Shown piece after piece: positions 34,351-44,600 of a DNA stretch of 64,000 nucleotides. The stretch is from Bacteroidales bacterium (GTDB taxonomy: Bacteria; Bacteroidota; Bacteroidia; Bacteroidales; GCA-2748055), in assembly GCA_021738565.1 (NCBI GenBank), contig JAIPBT010000010.1:1-64000 (forward strand), given 5' to 3'. The position numbers and the translations under genes are program-made. Position 1 is the stretch's first letter; each line of letters opens with the position of its first letter. The notes below the pieces were generated by a model. That model had not been told where the DNA came from. It ran no database searches and was given only the letters and a program-made list of their open reading frames with translations.

Positions 34351-34941
34351 TTAATTTATAAATTTTTCAAGATTCCTGTACAATAATTGGACCGGCAATC
34401 CCATCACATTGAAGTAGGAGCCATTTATTTCCTCTACACCAATGTAACCGATCCATTCCTGGATCCCATATGCTCCTGCCTTATCATAAGGCTTGTAAGT
34501 TTGAATATAATAATTTATCTCCTCATCAGAAAGCATCCCGAAACGAACCTCGGTCTGTGAAACAAAACCTTTCTCTTTGATTGTGTTTCTTAAGCATACC
34601 CCTGTAAAAACATGGTGCGAACTGCCCGCAAGTTTTTGCAATATTTCAACTGCATCAGCCTCTGATTCAGGCTTATGAAGCACCTCTCCATCCTGGCAGA
34701 CTATGGTATCTGCTGTGATCAATATTTCATTCTCATTTAATTCAACCGGGTATGACAGCGACTTTTTTCTTGCAAGAAAAAGTGCTATCTCATCTCCTTT
34801 CAATCCGCTGGGATATGATTCATCAGTACTGCAGCCAGTAAAAACCTCAAATTCAATACCCAGTGAACCAAGGAGCTGCTGTCGTCTTGGCGAACCGGTG
34901 GCCAGTATGATCCTATGGTATTTCAAAGTATCAAGAAGCAT
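34351..34941 (-). CDS. maf: Maf-family nucleoside triphosphate pyrophosphatase
   Basis: A 196-residue cytosolic house-cleaning enzyme that hydrolyses non-canonical or modified nucleoside triphosphates (dTTP/UTP-type in the YhdE subgroup). Motifs are the N-terminal ILATGSPRRQQLLGSLG and the catalytic ITADTIV with its Asp; YGIQEWIGYIGVEEINGSYF is the conserved C-terminal block. The ATG follows the UbiA-type stop codon directly (TGA-ATG), so it is co-translated with that gene. Length is normal. Confidence 0.93.
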   Translation of the reverse strand: MLLDTLKYHRIILATGSPRRQQLLGSLGIEFEVFTGCSTDESYPSGLKGDEIALFLARKKSLSYPVELNENEILITADTIVCQDGEVLHKPESEADAVEILQKLAGSSHHVFTGVCLRNTIKEKGFVSQTEVRFGMLSDEEINYYIQTYKPYDKAGAYGIQEWIGYIGVEEINGSYFNVMGLPVQLLYRNLEKFIN

Positions 34942-35910
34942 TCAGATCCAGTATTTAATCAGGTAGTAAACAACACAGGAATACAATATTCCCATCAGCA
35001 TAATGAACTTGATCAGGAACGATGCACGGCGATAATCGATTTTATCTGAAGCGGTTATTACAAGTGTGGACAATATGAATAAGGGCAACACGAGTGTTGT
35101 GGAAATATAGAGCATAGAAATAAAATCAGTCTCTTCAGCAGAAAACATGATAAATTTGACCAGTGCAAACAGGAGAAGAAATATGGTCCCCAGGATCAGA
35201 ATGATCAGGATCAATTTGGTATATTTTATCCCGACAACGATCGGGAGTGTCTTCATTCCGTATGCTTTGTCACCTTCAAAATCTTCAGTATCCTTGATAA
35301 TTTCGCGGATCAGGGTTGTAAGGAAAGCAAAGATGCTGAATCCTGCCACCCAGTGAAAAATATAATTGAAATTTATATTGTAGCGCAACATGATCTCCCC
35401 GTATTCCTTATTCAACATTGGTATCTCAAACAGTACAACGATCAGCGGGATCAATGCGGTAAGCAATGCAACAATAATATTGCCCAACAGGAATTGCCTT
35501 TTGTAATTGGTGGAATAGAACCACAACAATCCTGAAGTCAGCAGAAAAACGAGACTTATTGCAGGCAATCCAATGTGTATGCTTAAATAGATACCGATGC
35601 CTATGCCAATGACATTGAAAACGGAATGCATTGTCATAGCGGTTCGTCTGTTCACGGTAACTCCTACTACTACCCGTTCAGGTTTATTAATCCGGTCTGA
35701 CCGGATGTCAAAATAGTCATTTATAATATACCCGCCGGCTGCAATGAAGATCGTTCCGATAACCAGGAGTACAAAATGAATATGATCGAACTGGAGTGAG
35801 AAACTGGCGGAAGGCAACATTGGTTCAACGATCAGGTACCGCATTGCAAATTGTGTAAATGCAATGATCAGTAAGTTTGGCAACCGAACAAGTTGAAAAA
35901 AATTTTTCAT
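34942..35910 (-). CDS. UbiA-family prenyltransferase (DGGGP synthase-like)
   Basis: A 322-residue inner-membrane prenyltransferase with about nine hydrophobic helices. The two Mg-diphosphate motifs are present: NDYFDIRSDRINKPER (about residue 65) and DTEDFEGDKAYGMKTLPI (about 185). In Bacteroidota such proteins are usually named geranylgeranylglycerol-phosphate geranylgeranyltransferase after the archaeal lipid enzyme; the real acceptor is uncertain and could be a quinone precursor. ATG at 35910 was preferred to a TTG at 35916. It lies between the KdsC-like phosphatase gene (89 bp upstream) and maf (no gap). Confidence 0.87.
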   Translation of the reverse strand: MKNFFQLVRLPNLLIIAFTQFAMRYLIVEPMLPSASFSLQFDHIHFVLLVIGTIFIAAGGYIINDYFDIRSDRINKPERVVVGVTVNRRTAMTMHSVFNVIGIGIGIYLSIHIGLPAISLVFLLTSGLLWFYSTNYKRQFLLGNIIVALLTALIPLIVVLFEIPMLNKEYGEIMLRYNINFNYIFHWVAGFSIFAFLTTLIREIIKDTEDFEGDKAYGMKTLPIVVGIKYTKLILIILILGTIFLLLFALVKFIMFSAEETDFISMLYISTTLVLPLFILSTLVITASDKIDYRRASFLIKFIMLMGILYSCVVYYLIKYWI

Positions 35911-35999
35911 TTGCAATCAGATCGGGAAACTGCAAGTTAGTAAACTTATCCTTTTGAGATATTTGCCTGCAGCATAAAATACAACAAAATTACAGGGAT

Positions 36000-36527
36000 T
36001 TACCAGGTAAAGGCTTCTCCATCCATCCATCTTCCGTGAAGGCGCAGTACCTGCTCTATGATATCACGTACACAACCTTCCCCTCCTTTTAAATGTGATA
36101 TGTATACTGAAACTGACTTTATTTCTTCAACTGCATCAGCAGGACAACAGGCCACACCTGCTTTTCTCATTACTTCATAATCCGGCAGATCGTCTCCCAT
36201 GTAAAGGACCTGATCTTGTTCGAGGTTGTACTTCCTGCAAAAATCATAGAAATCCTTCAACTTATCAGAAGCTCCCAGGTATATATCTGCTATACCAAGG
36301 TTGCTGAATCTTAAACCAACCGATTCGGTCCTTCCCCCGGTTATTATTGCTATCGGATAACCGCGTTTCACAGCGTATTGCAGTGCATACCCGTCCTTGG
36401 TGTTCATTGTTCTGAGAAGGTCTCCTTCAACCGAAAGAAAAACCCGTGGATCACTAAGTACCCCGTCCACATCAAAAGCAAAAGCCCGTATTCTCTCCAG
36501 GTCCTCTTTGTAATTTGTTTTACTCAT
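36000..36527 (-). CDS. KdsC-like HAD phosphatase
   Basis: A 175-residue HAD-superfamily phosphatase of the C0 (capless) type that resembles 3-deoxy-D-manno-octulosonate-8-phosphate phosphatase in lipopolysaccharide synthesis. Motifs are FDVDGVLSD (nucleophile Asp), IITGG (motif II), the Lys in SDKLKDF and MGDDLPDYEVM (motif IV Asp residues). Start ATG at 36527 was chosen because the extra 28 residues from 36611 have no family similarity and lie over the upstream gene; with this start the overlap with that gene is 8 bp. KdsA/KdsB are not in the window. Confidence 0.88.
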   Translation of the reverse strand: MSKTNYKEDLERIRAFAFDVDGVLSDPRVFLSVEGDLLRTMNTKDGYALQYAVKRGYPIAIITGGRTESVGLRFSNLGIADIYLGASDKLKDFYDFCRKYNLEQDQVLYMGDDLPDYEVMRKAGVACCPADAVEEIKSVSVYISHLKGGEGCVRDIIEQVLRLHGRWMDGEAFTW

Positions 36528-37317
36528 TCTGCATAAAGCTGTATTTGATAATACTTTCTGACAGCAGTCTGTACAGTTCCTGCTCCCGGGGTTTGTCGGA
36601 GAGGGCCTCAAGGTGGTTCTTTATGACTGCTTTATCCCTTCGAAGAGCAGGACCGGTTTGTGACTCAGAAGGAAGTACTGAAGTTAGTTTTTTATTTGTT
36701 TCTTCCAAAAGTGGTCTTAACAGATTGAAATCAAACCCGGCCTCTTTCAGCAAATGCTGGCTGATGTTTGCGAGATGATTGCTAAAATTACAAGCAAACA
36801 CAGCAGCAATATGGATCTGTTTGCGTGTACCGGAATCAATCAAATAGACACTGTCAGAAACGGATCCTGCAAGGTCTTTCAGTTTTCCTGTAACATTTTC
36901 TGATGATCCTTCGATCAGGAAAGGAATGTCCCGGTAATTCAATCTTATTCCCTTTGTAAAGGTCTGCAACGGATAAAAAACCCCGAAGTCTTTAAATTCA
37001 GAACTGAAGACTTCCAAACCGGTACTGCCGGATGTATGCGCAACTACAGCTGGGAAACCGTGAAAATGCCCCAGTACTTTCTCAATTGCATCATCACTGG
37101 AACATACAAGCAACAGATCAGGCATATTTTCAAACTGCTCACCCAAATTCGCCGGTATGGCATTCACCTGTTCAGCGATGGGCACTGCTCTTTCCAAACT
37201 CCTGGAAAAAACATTAATGATCTGAATACGTGCATTGTGAAGGGCCTGGGCCATGTGCCACGCAACATTGCCAGTTCCTACAATGGAAACCGAACGTATG
37301 CATTCTTTATTTGCCAT
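36520..37317 (-). CDS. Rossmann-fold protein with DUF2520 domain
   Basis: A 265-residue protein with an N-terminal NAD(P)-binding Rossmann domain (VSIVGTGNVAWHMAQAL, about 10-26) and a C-terminal helical DUF2520 domain (about 130-255), resembling the F420-dependent NADP reductase / ketopantoate reductase group. The helical domain contains HIAAVFACNFSNHLA, where such enzymes bind substrate. The reaction is unknown. Its stop overlaps the KdsC-like gene by 8 bp, so the two are translationally coupled and head the run DUF2520-kdsC-ubiA-maf. Confidence 0.88.
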   Translation of the reverse strand: MANKECIRSVSIVGTGNVAWHMAQALHNARIQIINVFSRSLERAVPIAEQVNAIPANLGEQFENMPDLLLVCSSDDAIEKVLGHFHGFPAVVAHTSGSTGLEVFSSEFKDFGVFYPLQTFTKGIRLNYRDIPFLIEGSSENVTGKLKDLAGSVSDSVYLIDSGTRKQIHIAAVFACNFSNHLANISQHLLKEAGFDFNLLRPLLEETNKKLTSVLPSESQTGPALRRDKAVIKNHLEALSDKPREQELYRLLSESIIKYSFMQNE

Positions 37318-37453
37318 TTGAGAAATAGAAAATCAAAATGAAGTATTCTTAATGCAACTTGAAATATACGAAAAATGCGGGATGTAATCAGTTCCTGAAT
37401 TGCAGATGCGGGCATGAACCGGTCAATTTTCTTTGATCTGTTGCAAAAACCGA

Positions 37454-39172
37454 TCAAACATACCTGTAAATGCCGAGGTCTTTTATTTCACTGGATGTTA
37501 TATAATCAGCCTTTTGAGCGTTTTCAGATTTCCCCTGTTTAATAAAGATTTCGGCAGATCTTTCAAACTCATCATTTTTCACACTGTCGTGCAGCAACAA
37601 ATAGCCGATAATGATATTGCCGGCCATTTCCACCATTCTGCGTGCATGAAAATCAACGAACTCATTGTCACCCTGATCTGCCACCCATCCTGAAACCTGT
37701 TCATATTCACGGGTCATTTCGATGAGATATTTTCTAAGGTATTCCAATTCAGGAGTAACCGATATTTCCTCATATTCCCTGATCCTGTTCAGGAAGGCCC
37801 CCGAGGTGACACCACGTATTGCGGCTACAACCTGCAATTGAGATGTTCCTTCATAGATCGTGGTAATCCTGGCATCCCTGTAAATTCTCTCGATAGGAAA
37901 ATCCTTCATAAAACCGGCTCCTCCATGGATCTGAAGACTGTCATATGCAATTTGGTTGCAGTATTCACTTGAAATGAGTTTCAACAAGGGTGTAAAAATA
38001 TCAGCCAAACGCTGGTAGCGCTTTGACTCTTGCCTCTCTTCCCTTTCGAGCTGTCTTTTTTCCGAAATAAAACTATAGTTCTTATATACATCAACAAACC
38101 TGGCAGTTTCATACAGCAAAGTTCGAATGGCCTGTGTCCGTACTTTCATACTGGTAAGCATTTCATAAACAGCTGGAAATTGGATGATTGCCTTTCCAAA
38201 CTGCACCCGCTCTTTGGCATATTTCAAAGCCTCCCTGTAGGCAGCTTCTGCTATTCCAACTGATTGTGCCCCAATACCCAGTCGTGCTGAATTCATCAAC
38301 GCCATAACATATTTGATCAGTCCCATTTTCCTGTCTCCTACAAGCTTTGCCGGTGCATTTGTAAATACCATCTCACATGTCGGTGATCCCTTAATGCCCA
38401 ATTTATTCTCTATTCGTCTGATCTTAACCGAAGCATCTTTTCTGTCGTACACAAACAATGACAATCCCCTTCCATCGGTTGTATCAGCCTCTGAACGGGC
38501 AAGCACGAGCGCAATGTCAGCATCACCGTTGGTGATGAATCGTTTTACACCATTTAAATAATACAAATCTTTATCAGGATCATAAGAAGCATTTATGGTC
38601 CCTTTTAGCTGCACAGCCTGCAGGTCTGATCCTGCATCAGGTTCGGTAAGGACCATTGCTGCGGTAGCACCCTGGTTGAAGCGGGGCAAAAATTCCTGTT
38701 TGATCTCCTCGCTGGCAAACTCATGGATTGTTTCAGCACAATCCTGCAATCCCCAAATATTAGCAAACCCTGCATCGGCCCTTGAAACGATCTCTGCTGC
38801 CATTACATAAGGAACGATCGGAAAATTCAGACCTTCATACTTACGCGGCAGCGACATTCCGATAAGACCAGCTTTTGTAAGGACTTCGTGGTTCTCCTGC
38901 GTTCCTTTTGCATATTTAACTTCATTATCGATCAGGCTAGGACCTTCCTTATCCACAGAATCAGCATTTGGTGCTATTACTTCACCGGAGATCTCCCCGA
39001 TGATCTCAAGCACTTTGTCGTAACTGTCCATGGCATCTTCAAAATCCATGGGTGCATAGTCAAATTCTTCAGCCTCTTTGTAATTGTCTTCTTTTAAAGC
39101 AACGATCTTTTCCATCAGCGGGTGGTTCAGATGGAATTTCAGGTCCTTGTTATCTGTATAAAAATTTTCCAT
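37454..39172 (-). CDS. Acyl-CoA dehydrogenase
   Basis: A 572-residue flavoenzyme, longer than the usual ~380 because of an extra C-terminal helical domain (about 440-560). It oxidises an acyl-CoA to the enoyl-CoA and passes electrons to ETF. Family signatures are MVLTEPDAGSDLQAVQLKG (FAD/substrate binding, about 170-188) and YRDARITTIYEGTSQLQ, whose Glu is the expected catalytic base. It follows etfA by 22 bp in the order etfB-etfA-acd, so the electron acceptor is made in the same operon. Chain-length preference cannot be read. Confidence 0.93.
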   Translation of the reverse strand: MENFYTDNKDLKFHLNHPLMEKIVALKEDNYKEAEEFDYAPMDFEDAMDSYDKVLEIIGEISGEVIAPNADSVDKEGPSLIDNEVKYAKGTQENHEVLTKAGLIGMSLPRKYEGLNFPIVPYVMAAEIVSRADAGFANIWGLQDCAETIHEFASEEIKQEFLPRFNQGATAAMVLTEPDAGSDLQAVQLKGTINASYDPDKDLYYLNGVKRFITNGDADIALVLARSEADTTDGRGLSLFVYDRKDASVKIRRIENKLGIKGSPTCEMVFTNAPAKLVGDRKMGLIKYVMALMNSARLGIGAQSVGIAEAAYREALKYAKERVQFGKAIIQFPAVYEMLTSMKVRTQAIRTLLYETARFVDVYKNYSFISEKRQLEREERQESKRYQRLADIFTPLLKLISSEYCNQIAYDSLQIHGGAGFMKDFPIERIYRDARITTIYEGTSQLQVVAAIRGVTSGAFLNRIREYEEISVTPELEYLRKYLIEMTREYEQVSGWVADQGDNEFVDFHARRMVEMAGNIIIGYLLLHDSVKNDEFERSAEIFIKQGKSENAQKADYITSSEIKDLGIYRYV

Positions 39173-39194
39173 TATTTCCGATTTTAATATTTTC

Positions 39195-40214
39195 CTACTT
39201 GGAATTCTTACGGTAATACCTGATCAATTTCGGAACCACTTCTGCAAAGTCTCCAGTTATCACATAATCAGCAATTGAATTAATGGGAGCTTTTGAATCC
39301 GTATTAATTGAAATGATCATAGAAGATTCCATCATACCGGCCCGGTGCTGAATCTGACCTGATATTCCACAGGCAATGTACAATTTGGGTCTCACTGTTA
39401 CACCGGTCTGACCGATTTGCCGGTCATGCTCAATAAACCCGGCATCAACTGCTGCCCGCGTTCCTCCAACCTCCCCACCAAGCACGTCAGCAAGCTGATA
39501 CAGGATTCCGAAATTCTCCTTTGATCCCACACCATATCCTCCTGCAACAATGATCTGTGAACCTTTGATATTCACTTTTTTATCTTCAACATGACGTTCA
39601 ATGATCTCCACCACGAATTTGTCCTTACCTACAATATCCTCAACTTTCCAGGATTTAACCTTACCTTTTACCAGGGTGGTTAATTCCTCCCTCTTCATTA
39701 CGCCTTCCCTGACTGTGGCTAGTTGTGGCCTTGTCTCCGGGTTGATGATGGTAGCCACAATATTGCCCCCAAAGGCCGGTCTTATCTGGTAAAGAAGGTT
39801 TTTGTAGGTGGTATCGGTTTTCTTCTCATAATGATCACCGATCTCAAGACTTGTACAATCGGCTGTTAATCCTGATTTTAATACTGATGCCACCCGCGGG
39901 GCAAGATCACGGCCTACCGGTGTAGCACCAAAAAGGCCAATTTGCGGTTGCTCCTTCTTCATGATCTCACAGACAATACCTGCATGAGGCAAAGTCTGGT
40001 AGAACTCAAGCCGGGGGTCCTCAGCTTTGTGAACCACATTGGCTCCGTGTGCAAACAATTGGTTCTCCAGTCCCTTCAGGTCATTGCCAACAAGAATGCC
40101 CTCAACCTTTACCTTAAGCTGAACTGCAAGATTTCTGGCTTTTGTCAGTAATTCAAGGCTGACTTCTGCAACGGAATTACCGTTGGTTTCGCAATAGACT
40201 ATTATGTTATTCAC
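39195..40214 (-). CDS. etfA: Electron transfer flavoprotein, alpha subunit
   Basis: The FAD-binding subunit of ETF, which takes electrons from acyl-CoA dehydrogenases. The C-terminal FAD domain is clear: GGTRAAVDAGFIEHDRQIGQ, PKLYIACGISGQIQHRAGM and ISINTDSKAPI. I start at a GTG (40214) because the protein then begins NNIIVYCE, as homologues do, and it clears the etfB stop by 22 bp. An ATG at 40259 would add 15 residues read from within the etfB tail. With the GTG start it has 339 residues. Confidence 0.93.
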   Translation of the reverse strand: MNNIIVYCETNGNSVAEVSLELLTKARNLAVQLKVKVEGILVGNDLKGLENQLFAHGANVVHKAEDPRLEFYQTLPHAGIVCEIMKKEQPQIGLFGATPVGRDLAPRVASVLKSGLTADCTSLEIGDHYEKKTDTTYKNLLYQIRPAFGGNIVATIINPETRPQLATVREGVMKREELTTLVKGKVKSWKVEDIVGKDKFVVEIIERHVEDKKVNIKGSQIIVAGGYGVGSKENFGILYQLADVLGGEVGGTRAAVDAGFIEHDRQIGQTGVTVRPKLYIACGISGQIQHRAGMMESSMIISINTDSKAPINSIADYVITGDFAEVVPKLIRYYRKNSK

Positions 40215-40236
40215 TTTATGATCTTTTGGGTTGAGA

Positions 40237-41109
40237 TTAACCAATGGTATGGTTCTCAATCAATTCAACAATAAGTTTTTCTATGTCCTTGTCTTCGGAT
40301 TGTACAACTTTTGCTTCCTTGGCCTTGAAAACCACACTTTCGATCTTTTTCACTTTGGTCGGCGAGCCTGACAGGCCGAGTGCCTCGACATCTGCACCGA
40401 TCTCTTCCACTCCCATTTCCCGTATCTTAAGGTAGGGACGGTCGTGGAACATCTTTGTATAATCTTCGGTTGTATCCTGCAGTTCTGTCAGCGTTCGGGC
40501 ATGCTTATATTTCATAACATTTCTGGCAATACGCGGCCTGCAATCGGATGCAGAACTGTGCACTGTAAGCAATGCCGGGAATGGAGTCTTTACATGTTCC
40601 ACACCGTTATCAAGCCTTCTCCTAATGGTAAGATAGCCTTTATCTACCTTTTCGATTTCCTCCACGTACGTAACCTGTGGAATTTGAAGCTTCTCTGCAA
40701 CCTGGGGTCCAACCTGCGCAGTATCGCCGTCAATTGCCTGCCTGCCTGCAATGATTATGTCATATTCCATTTTCTTGACAGCCATGGATATCGCATAGGA
40801 GGTCGCAAGTGTATCGGAGCCGGCAAATTTCCTGTCGGTCAGCAATATACCTCCGTCAGCCCCCCTGTATAATCCTTCCCTGATAACGTCGGCTGCTCTT
40901 CCGGGCCCCATGGTCAATAATGAAACTGTGCTGCCGGGTACCCGCTCTTTCATTCGCAGGGCCTGCTCAAGTGCATTCAGATCTTCCGGATTGAAAATAG
41001 CTTCCAGTGCAGCACGGTTCACAGTGCCATCTGCCTTCATAGCATCCTTTCCCACATTCCGCGTATCAGGAACCTGCTTTGCCAGAACAATGATTTTAAG
41101 TGGTTTCAT
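40237..41109 (-). CDS. etfB: Electron transfer flavoprotein, beta subunit
   Basis: A 290-residue subunit that binds AMP and docks with partner dehydrogenases. It opens with KIIVLAKQVPDT and carries the family segments NPEDLNALEQALRMKE, GADGGILLTDRKFAGSDTLA and DGDTAQVGPQVAE. First gene of etfB-etfA-acyl-CoA dehydrogenase. The 207-bp gap upstream holds the terminator of the rpoBC operon; no clear promoter match was found for etfB. Confidence 0.95.
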   Translation of the reverse strand: MKPLKIIVLAKQVPDTRNVGKDAMKADGTVNRAALEAIFNPEDLNALEQALRMKERVPGSTVSLLTMGPGRAADVIREGLYRGADGGILLTDRKFAGSDTLATSYAISMAVKKMEYDIIIAGRQAIDGDTAQVGPQVAEKLQIPQVTYVEEIEKVDKGYLTIRRRLDNGVEHVKTPFPALLTVHSSASDCRPRIARNVMKYKHARTLTELQDTTEDYTKMFHDRPYLKIREMGVEEIGADVEALGLSGSPTKVKKIESVVFKAKEAKVVQSEDKDIEKLIVELIENHTIG

Positions 41110-41262
41110 CTGTAAGATATTATATTTTAGTTATTGGTCAGATGCAGCCTACCATGATTATATTTTCATTAAGAAAATACAACAATGTTTCAACGACATG
41201 GTGGGCAAAATTAATAGATTTTCCCAATTGGGGCAACTTTCGTTATTCTGAAATATTCGAAG

Positions 41263-41287
41263 AAAAAACCCCTTCAATGAAGGGGTT
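41263..41287 (-). terminator. Intrinsic terminator of the rpoBC-DUF3467 operon
   Basis: A perfect 9-bp stem (AACCCCTTC at 41267-41275, GAAGGGGTT at 41279-41287) with a 3-nt loop. On the minus strand it is followed by a run of six T. It begins 30 bp after the DUF3467 stop codon. Confidence 0.9.
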
Positions 41288-41316
41288 GGTAACTATTCAT
41301 ACAAGATCGTTCTAAA

Positions 41317-41649
41317 TTAGGCCTGGGCCGCTGGTCCTCCAAAATTCATTGGCATTGCGGGATTGCCTCCAGGTTCCGGTTCCTTGATCTTTCCATGCAC
41401 ACTTTCAAATTTTTCCACATTATCCTTTAATGCATGAAGCAAGCGTTTGGCATGTTCTGGAGTCAGGATGATCCTTGATTTGACATCCGCTTTTGTAACT
41501 CCGGGCATAACCCTGACAAAATCCAGTACAAATTCTGAAGTAGAATGGGTAATGATCGCAAGGTTAGCGTATGTACCCTGTGCTACTTCCTCTCTCAGTT
41601 CAATGTTAATCTGGTTCTTCTTTTGCTTTTGCTTTTCTTCCATGATCAT
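41317..41649 (-). CDS. DUF3467 protein at the end of the rpoBC operon
   Basis: A 110-residue acidic/basic cytosolic protein. The body (INIELREEVAQGTYANLAII to LLHALKDNVEKFESVHG) fits DUF3467, a small family of unknown function often encoded directly behind rpoC in Bacteroidota. The tail is Pro/Gly/Ala-rich. The start is 6 bp past the rpoC stop; an ATG two codons in (41643) is an alternative. The position between rpoC and a strong terminator makes it the last cistron of the RNA polymerase operon. Confidence 0.85.
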   Translation of the reverse strand: MIMEEKQKQKKNQINIELREEVAQGTYANLAIITHSTSEFVLDFVRVMPGVTKADVKSRIILTPEHAKRLLHALKDNVEKFESVHGKIKEPEPGGNPAMPMNFGGPAAQA

Positions 41650-41655
41650 GTGTAA

Positions 41656-44600
41656 TTATTCTTCCGATTCCCTGGATGCCTCCTCAACTTCTGCCTCTTC
41701 AGATTCTCCCTTTGCTGTGAGTCTCTCATACTCTTCCTTGGAACCGACAACAAGGTTATTATACTTACGTATTCCTGTACCTGCGGGAATAAGGTGACCT
41801 ACAATAACATTCTCTTTCAATCCTTCCAGATCATCAACGCGTCCAAAAATAGCAGCTTCATTGAGTACCTTGGTTGTTTCCTGGAAGGAAGCTGCTGATA
41901 TGAAACTGTTGGTCTGAAGTGCGGCCTTGGTGATGCCCTGCAATTCCTGCGAGGATGTTGCAGGAACCGCATCCCTTGCCTCAATGAGTTTCATGTCCTT
42001 TCGTTTCAATATTGAATTCTCATCCCTGAGTTTTCGGGCAGTGATAATCTGTCCCGGTCGATAAGCCTGAGAGTCGCCTATATCAACAATCACTTTCTTA
42101 CCATAGATCCAATCGTTCTCATTCATGAAATCGATCTTATCGACAACCTGTTTTTCGAGGAACTTTGTATCGCCGGGGTCAATGATCTCAACTTTACGCA
42201 TCATCTGACGTACAATAATTTCAAAGTGCTTGTCATTGATCTTAACTCCCTGCATACGGTACACTTCCTGTACTTCATCTACAATATATTCCTGCACTTT
42301 TGTCGGCCCCTTAATGGCCAGAATATCCGCCGGGGTTATGGCACCGTCGGAAAGTGGTATTCCTGCCCTGACATAGTCGTTTTCCTGTACAAGTATCTGT
42401 TTGGAAAGCGGTACCAGGTATTTTTTAACTTCACCGGCCTTGGAAGTAATACTGATTTCCCTGTTACCCCGTTTGATCTTACCAAAGGTAACCTCACCGT
42501 CAATCTCTGAAACCACAGCGGGATTGGATGGGTTCCTTGCTTCAAACAGTTCGGTAACACGTGGCAAACCACCTGTAATGTCACCAGATTTGCCAACTGC
42601 TCTAGGAATTTTTACAAGGATCTGGCCCGCTGACACCTTTTCGTTTTCATTGACTGCAATATGTGAGCCAACCGGCAGGTTGTAGGTTTTTTCCCCACCT
42701 TTTGAATCCTTAATATTTATTACGGGATTCTTGCTCCTGTCGCGTGATTCAACGATTACTTTTTCCTTAAAACCGGTCTGTTCATCAGATTCTTCACGGT
42801 AGGTAATTCCCTCGATCACATTATCAAACTTCACAACACCGTTAACGTCGCTAATTATCAATGCATTATATGGGTCCCACTGACAAATAATATCTCCTTT
42901 CTTAACATCTGCCCCATCTTTTGTATAAAGCAGCGATCCATAGGGAATATTATGGGTTGTAAGTGCTATTCCTGTTTTCTTATCAACAATCCTCAATTCA
43001 GCAAGACGGCCGATAACAACATCAAACGATTTACCGGCATCAGGATCTTTCCGGACAACGGTCCTGAGCTCTTCTACCTCGATTTTTCCATCGTACTTGG
43101 CTATAACGCTCGATTCGGCTGTGATATTCGATGCTGTACCACCAACGTGGAATGTACGAAGCGTAAGCTGTGTGCCTGGCTCCCCGATAGATTGTGCGGC
43201 GATCACTCCCACAGACTCTCCGATCTGCACCATTCTTCCTGTGGCAAGGTTTCGACCATAGCACTTGGAGCAAACCCCCTTTGTAGATTCGCAGGTCAAT
43301 ACCGAACGGATTTCAACCTGTTCCAGCGGAGATTCTTCAATTATGGCTGCTATCTCTTCATTGACCTCTTCTCCAGATGCAACGATCAATTCTCCGGAAA
43401 GCGGATGGTATACATCATGAACCGTGGTCCTTCCCAGGATACGTTCATACAATGTTTCAACCACATCTTCATTCTTTTTGATGGCTGTAGCAACCAGTCC
43501 GCGCAATGTTCCGCAATCAAATTCAGTAATGATCACATCCTGGGAAACATCCACGAGTCTTCGTGTAAGGTAACCAGCATCAGCTGTTTTAAGTGCAGTA
43601 TCAGCAAGACCTTTACGGGCACCGTGTGTGGAAATAAAGTACTCCAGTACCGACAGTCCTTCCTTGAAGTTTGAAAGGATCGGGTTTTCAATAATTTCAG
43701 ATCCACTGGAACCTGATTTCTGTGGTTTTGCCATCAGACCCCTCATACCTGAAAGCTGTCGAATCTGTTCTTTGGATCCCCTTGCTCCAGAGTCGAGCAT
43801 CATGTATACAGGATTGAATCCCTGGTTGTCATTGCTCAACTGCTTCATCAGAGTCTGGGTGAGTTTTGCATTTGTATGTGTCCATACATCAATGATCTGG
43901 TTGTATCTTTCGTTATTTGTGATAACCCCCATGTTGTAGGAATCCAATACTTCATCAACCTGACTATAACCTTCATTGACAAATTCCTCTTTCTGATCAG
44001 GGACAATGACATCATCAAGATTAAATGAGAGTCCGCCTCTGAACGCCATACCGAATCCAAGGTTCTTTATATCATCCAGGAATTGAGCTGTTGCAGCTGT
44101 GCCTGATGCTTTCAATACGCGACCAATGATATCCCTTAATGATTTCTTGGTAAGCAGGTCATTAATAAATCCTATTTCTTTGGGAACAAATTCATTGAAT
44201 ATAACCCGGCCTACTGTAGTCTCGATCATATCCTCTTCGCCTTTTTCTGATCCGGCTTTCGGAATTTTCACATTTACAATCGCATGAAGGTCAACTTTCT
44301 TTTCGTTATAGGCAATGGTCACTTCTTCCGGAGAATAGAATGTCAGTCCTTCACCTTTAACAACATGGTCAGCCATAGATTTCCTTGCTTTTGTTATGTA
44401 ATAAAGTCCAAGCACCATGTCCTGTGAAGGAACGGTTATCGGAGCGCCGTTGGCAGGATTCAAAATATTATGGGAAGCCAGCATCAATATCTGTGCTTCC
44501 AGAACGGCTGCATTGCCAAGGGGAAGGTGAACAGCCATCTGGTCTCCATCAAAGTCGGCATTGAACGCCGTACACACAAGTGGATGCAACTGAATTGCCT

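Noticed and set aside
42952-43674. A 240-codon plus-strand open frame inside rpoC
   Set aside because: It is fully antisense to a conserved stretch of rpoC, is Cys-rich with no domain pattern, and has no ribosome-binding site.
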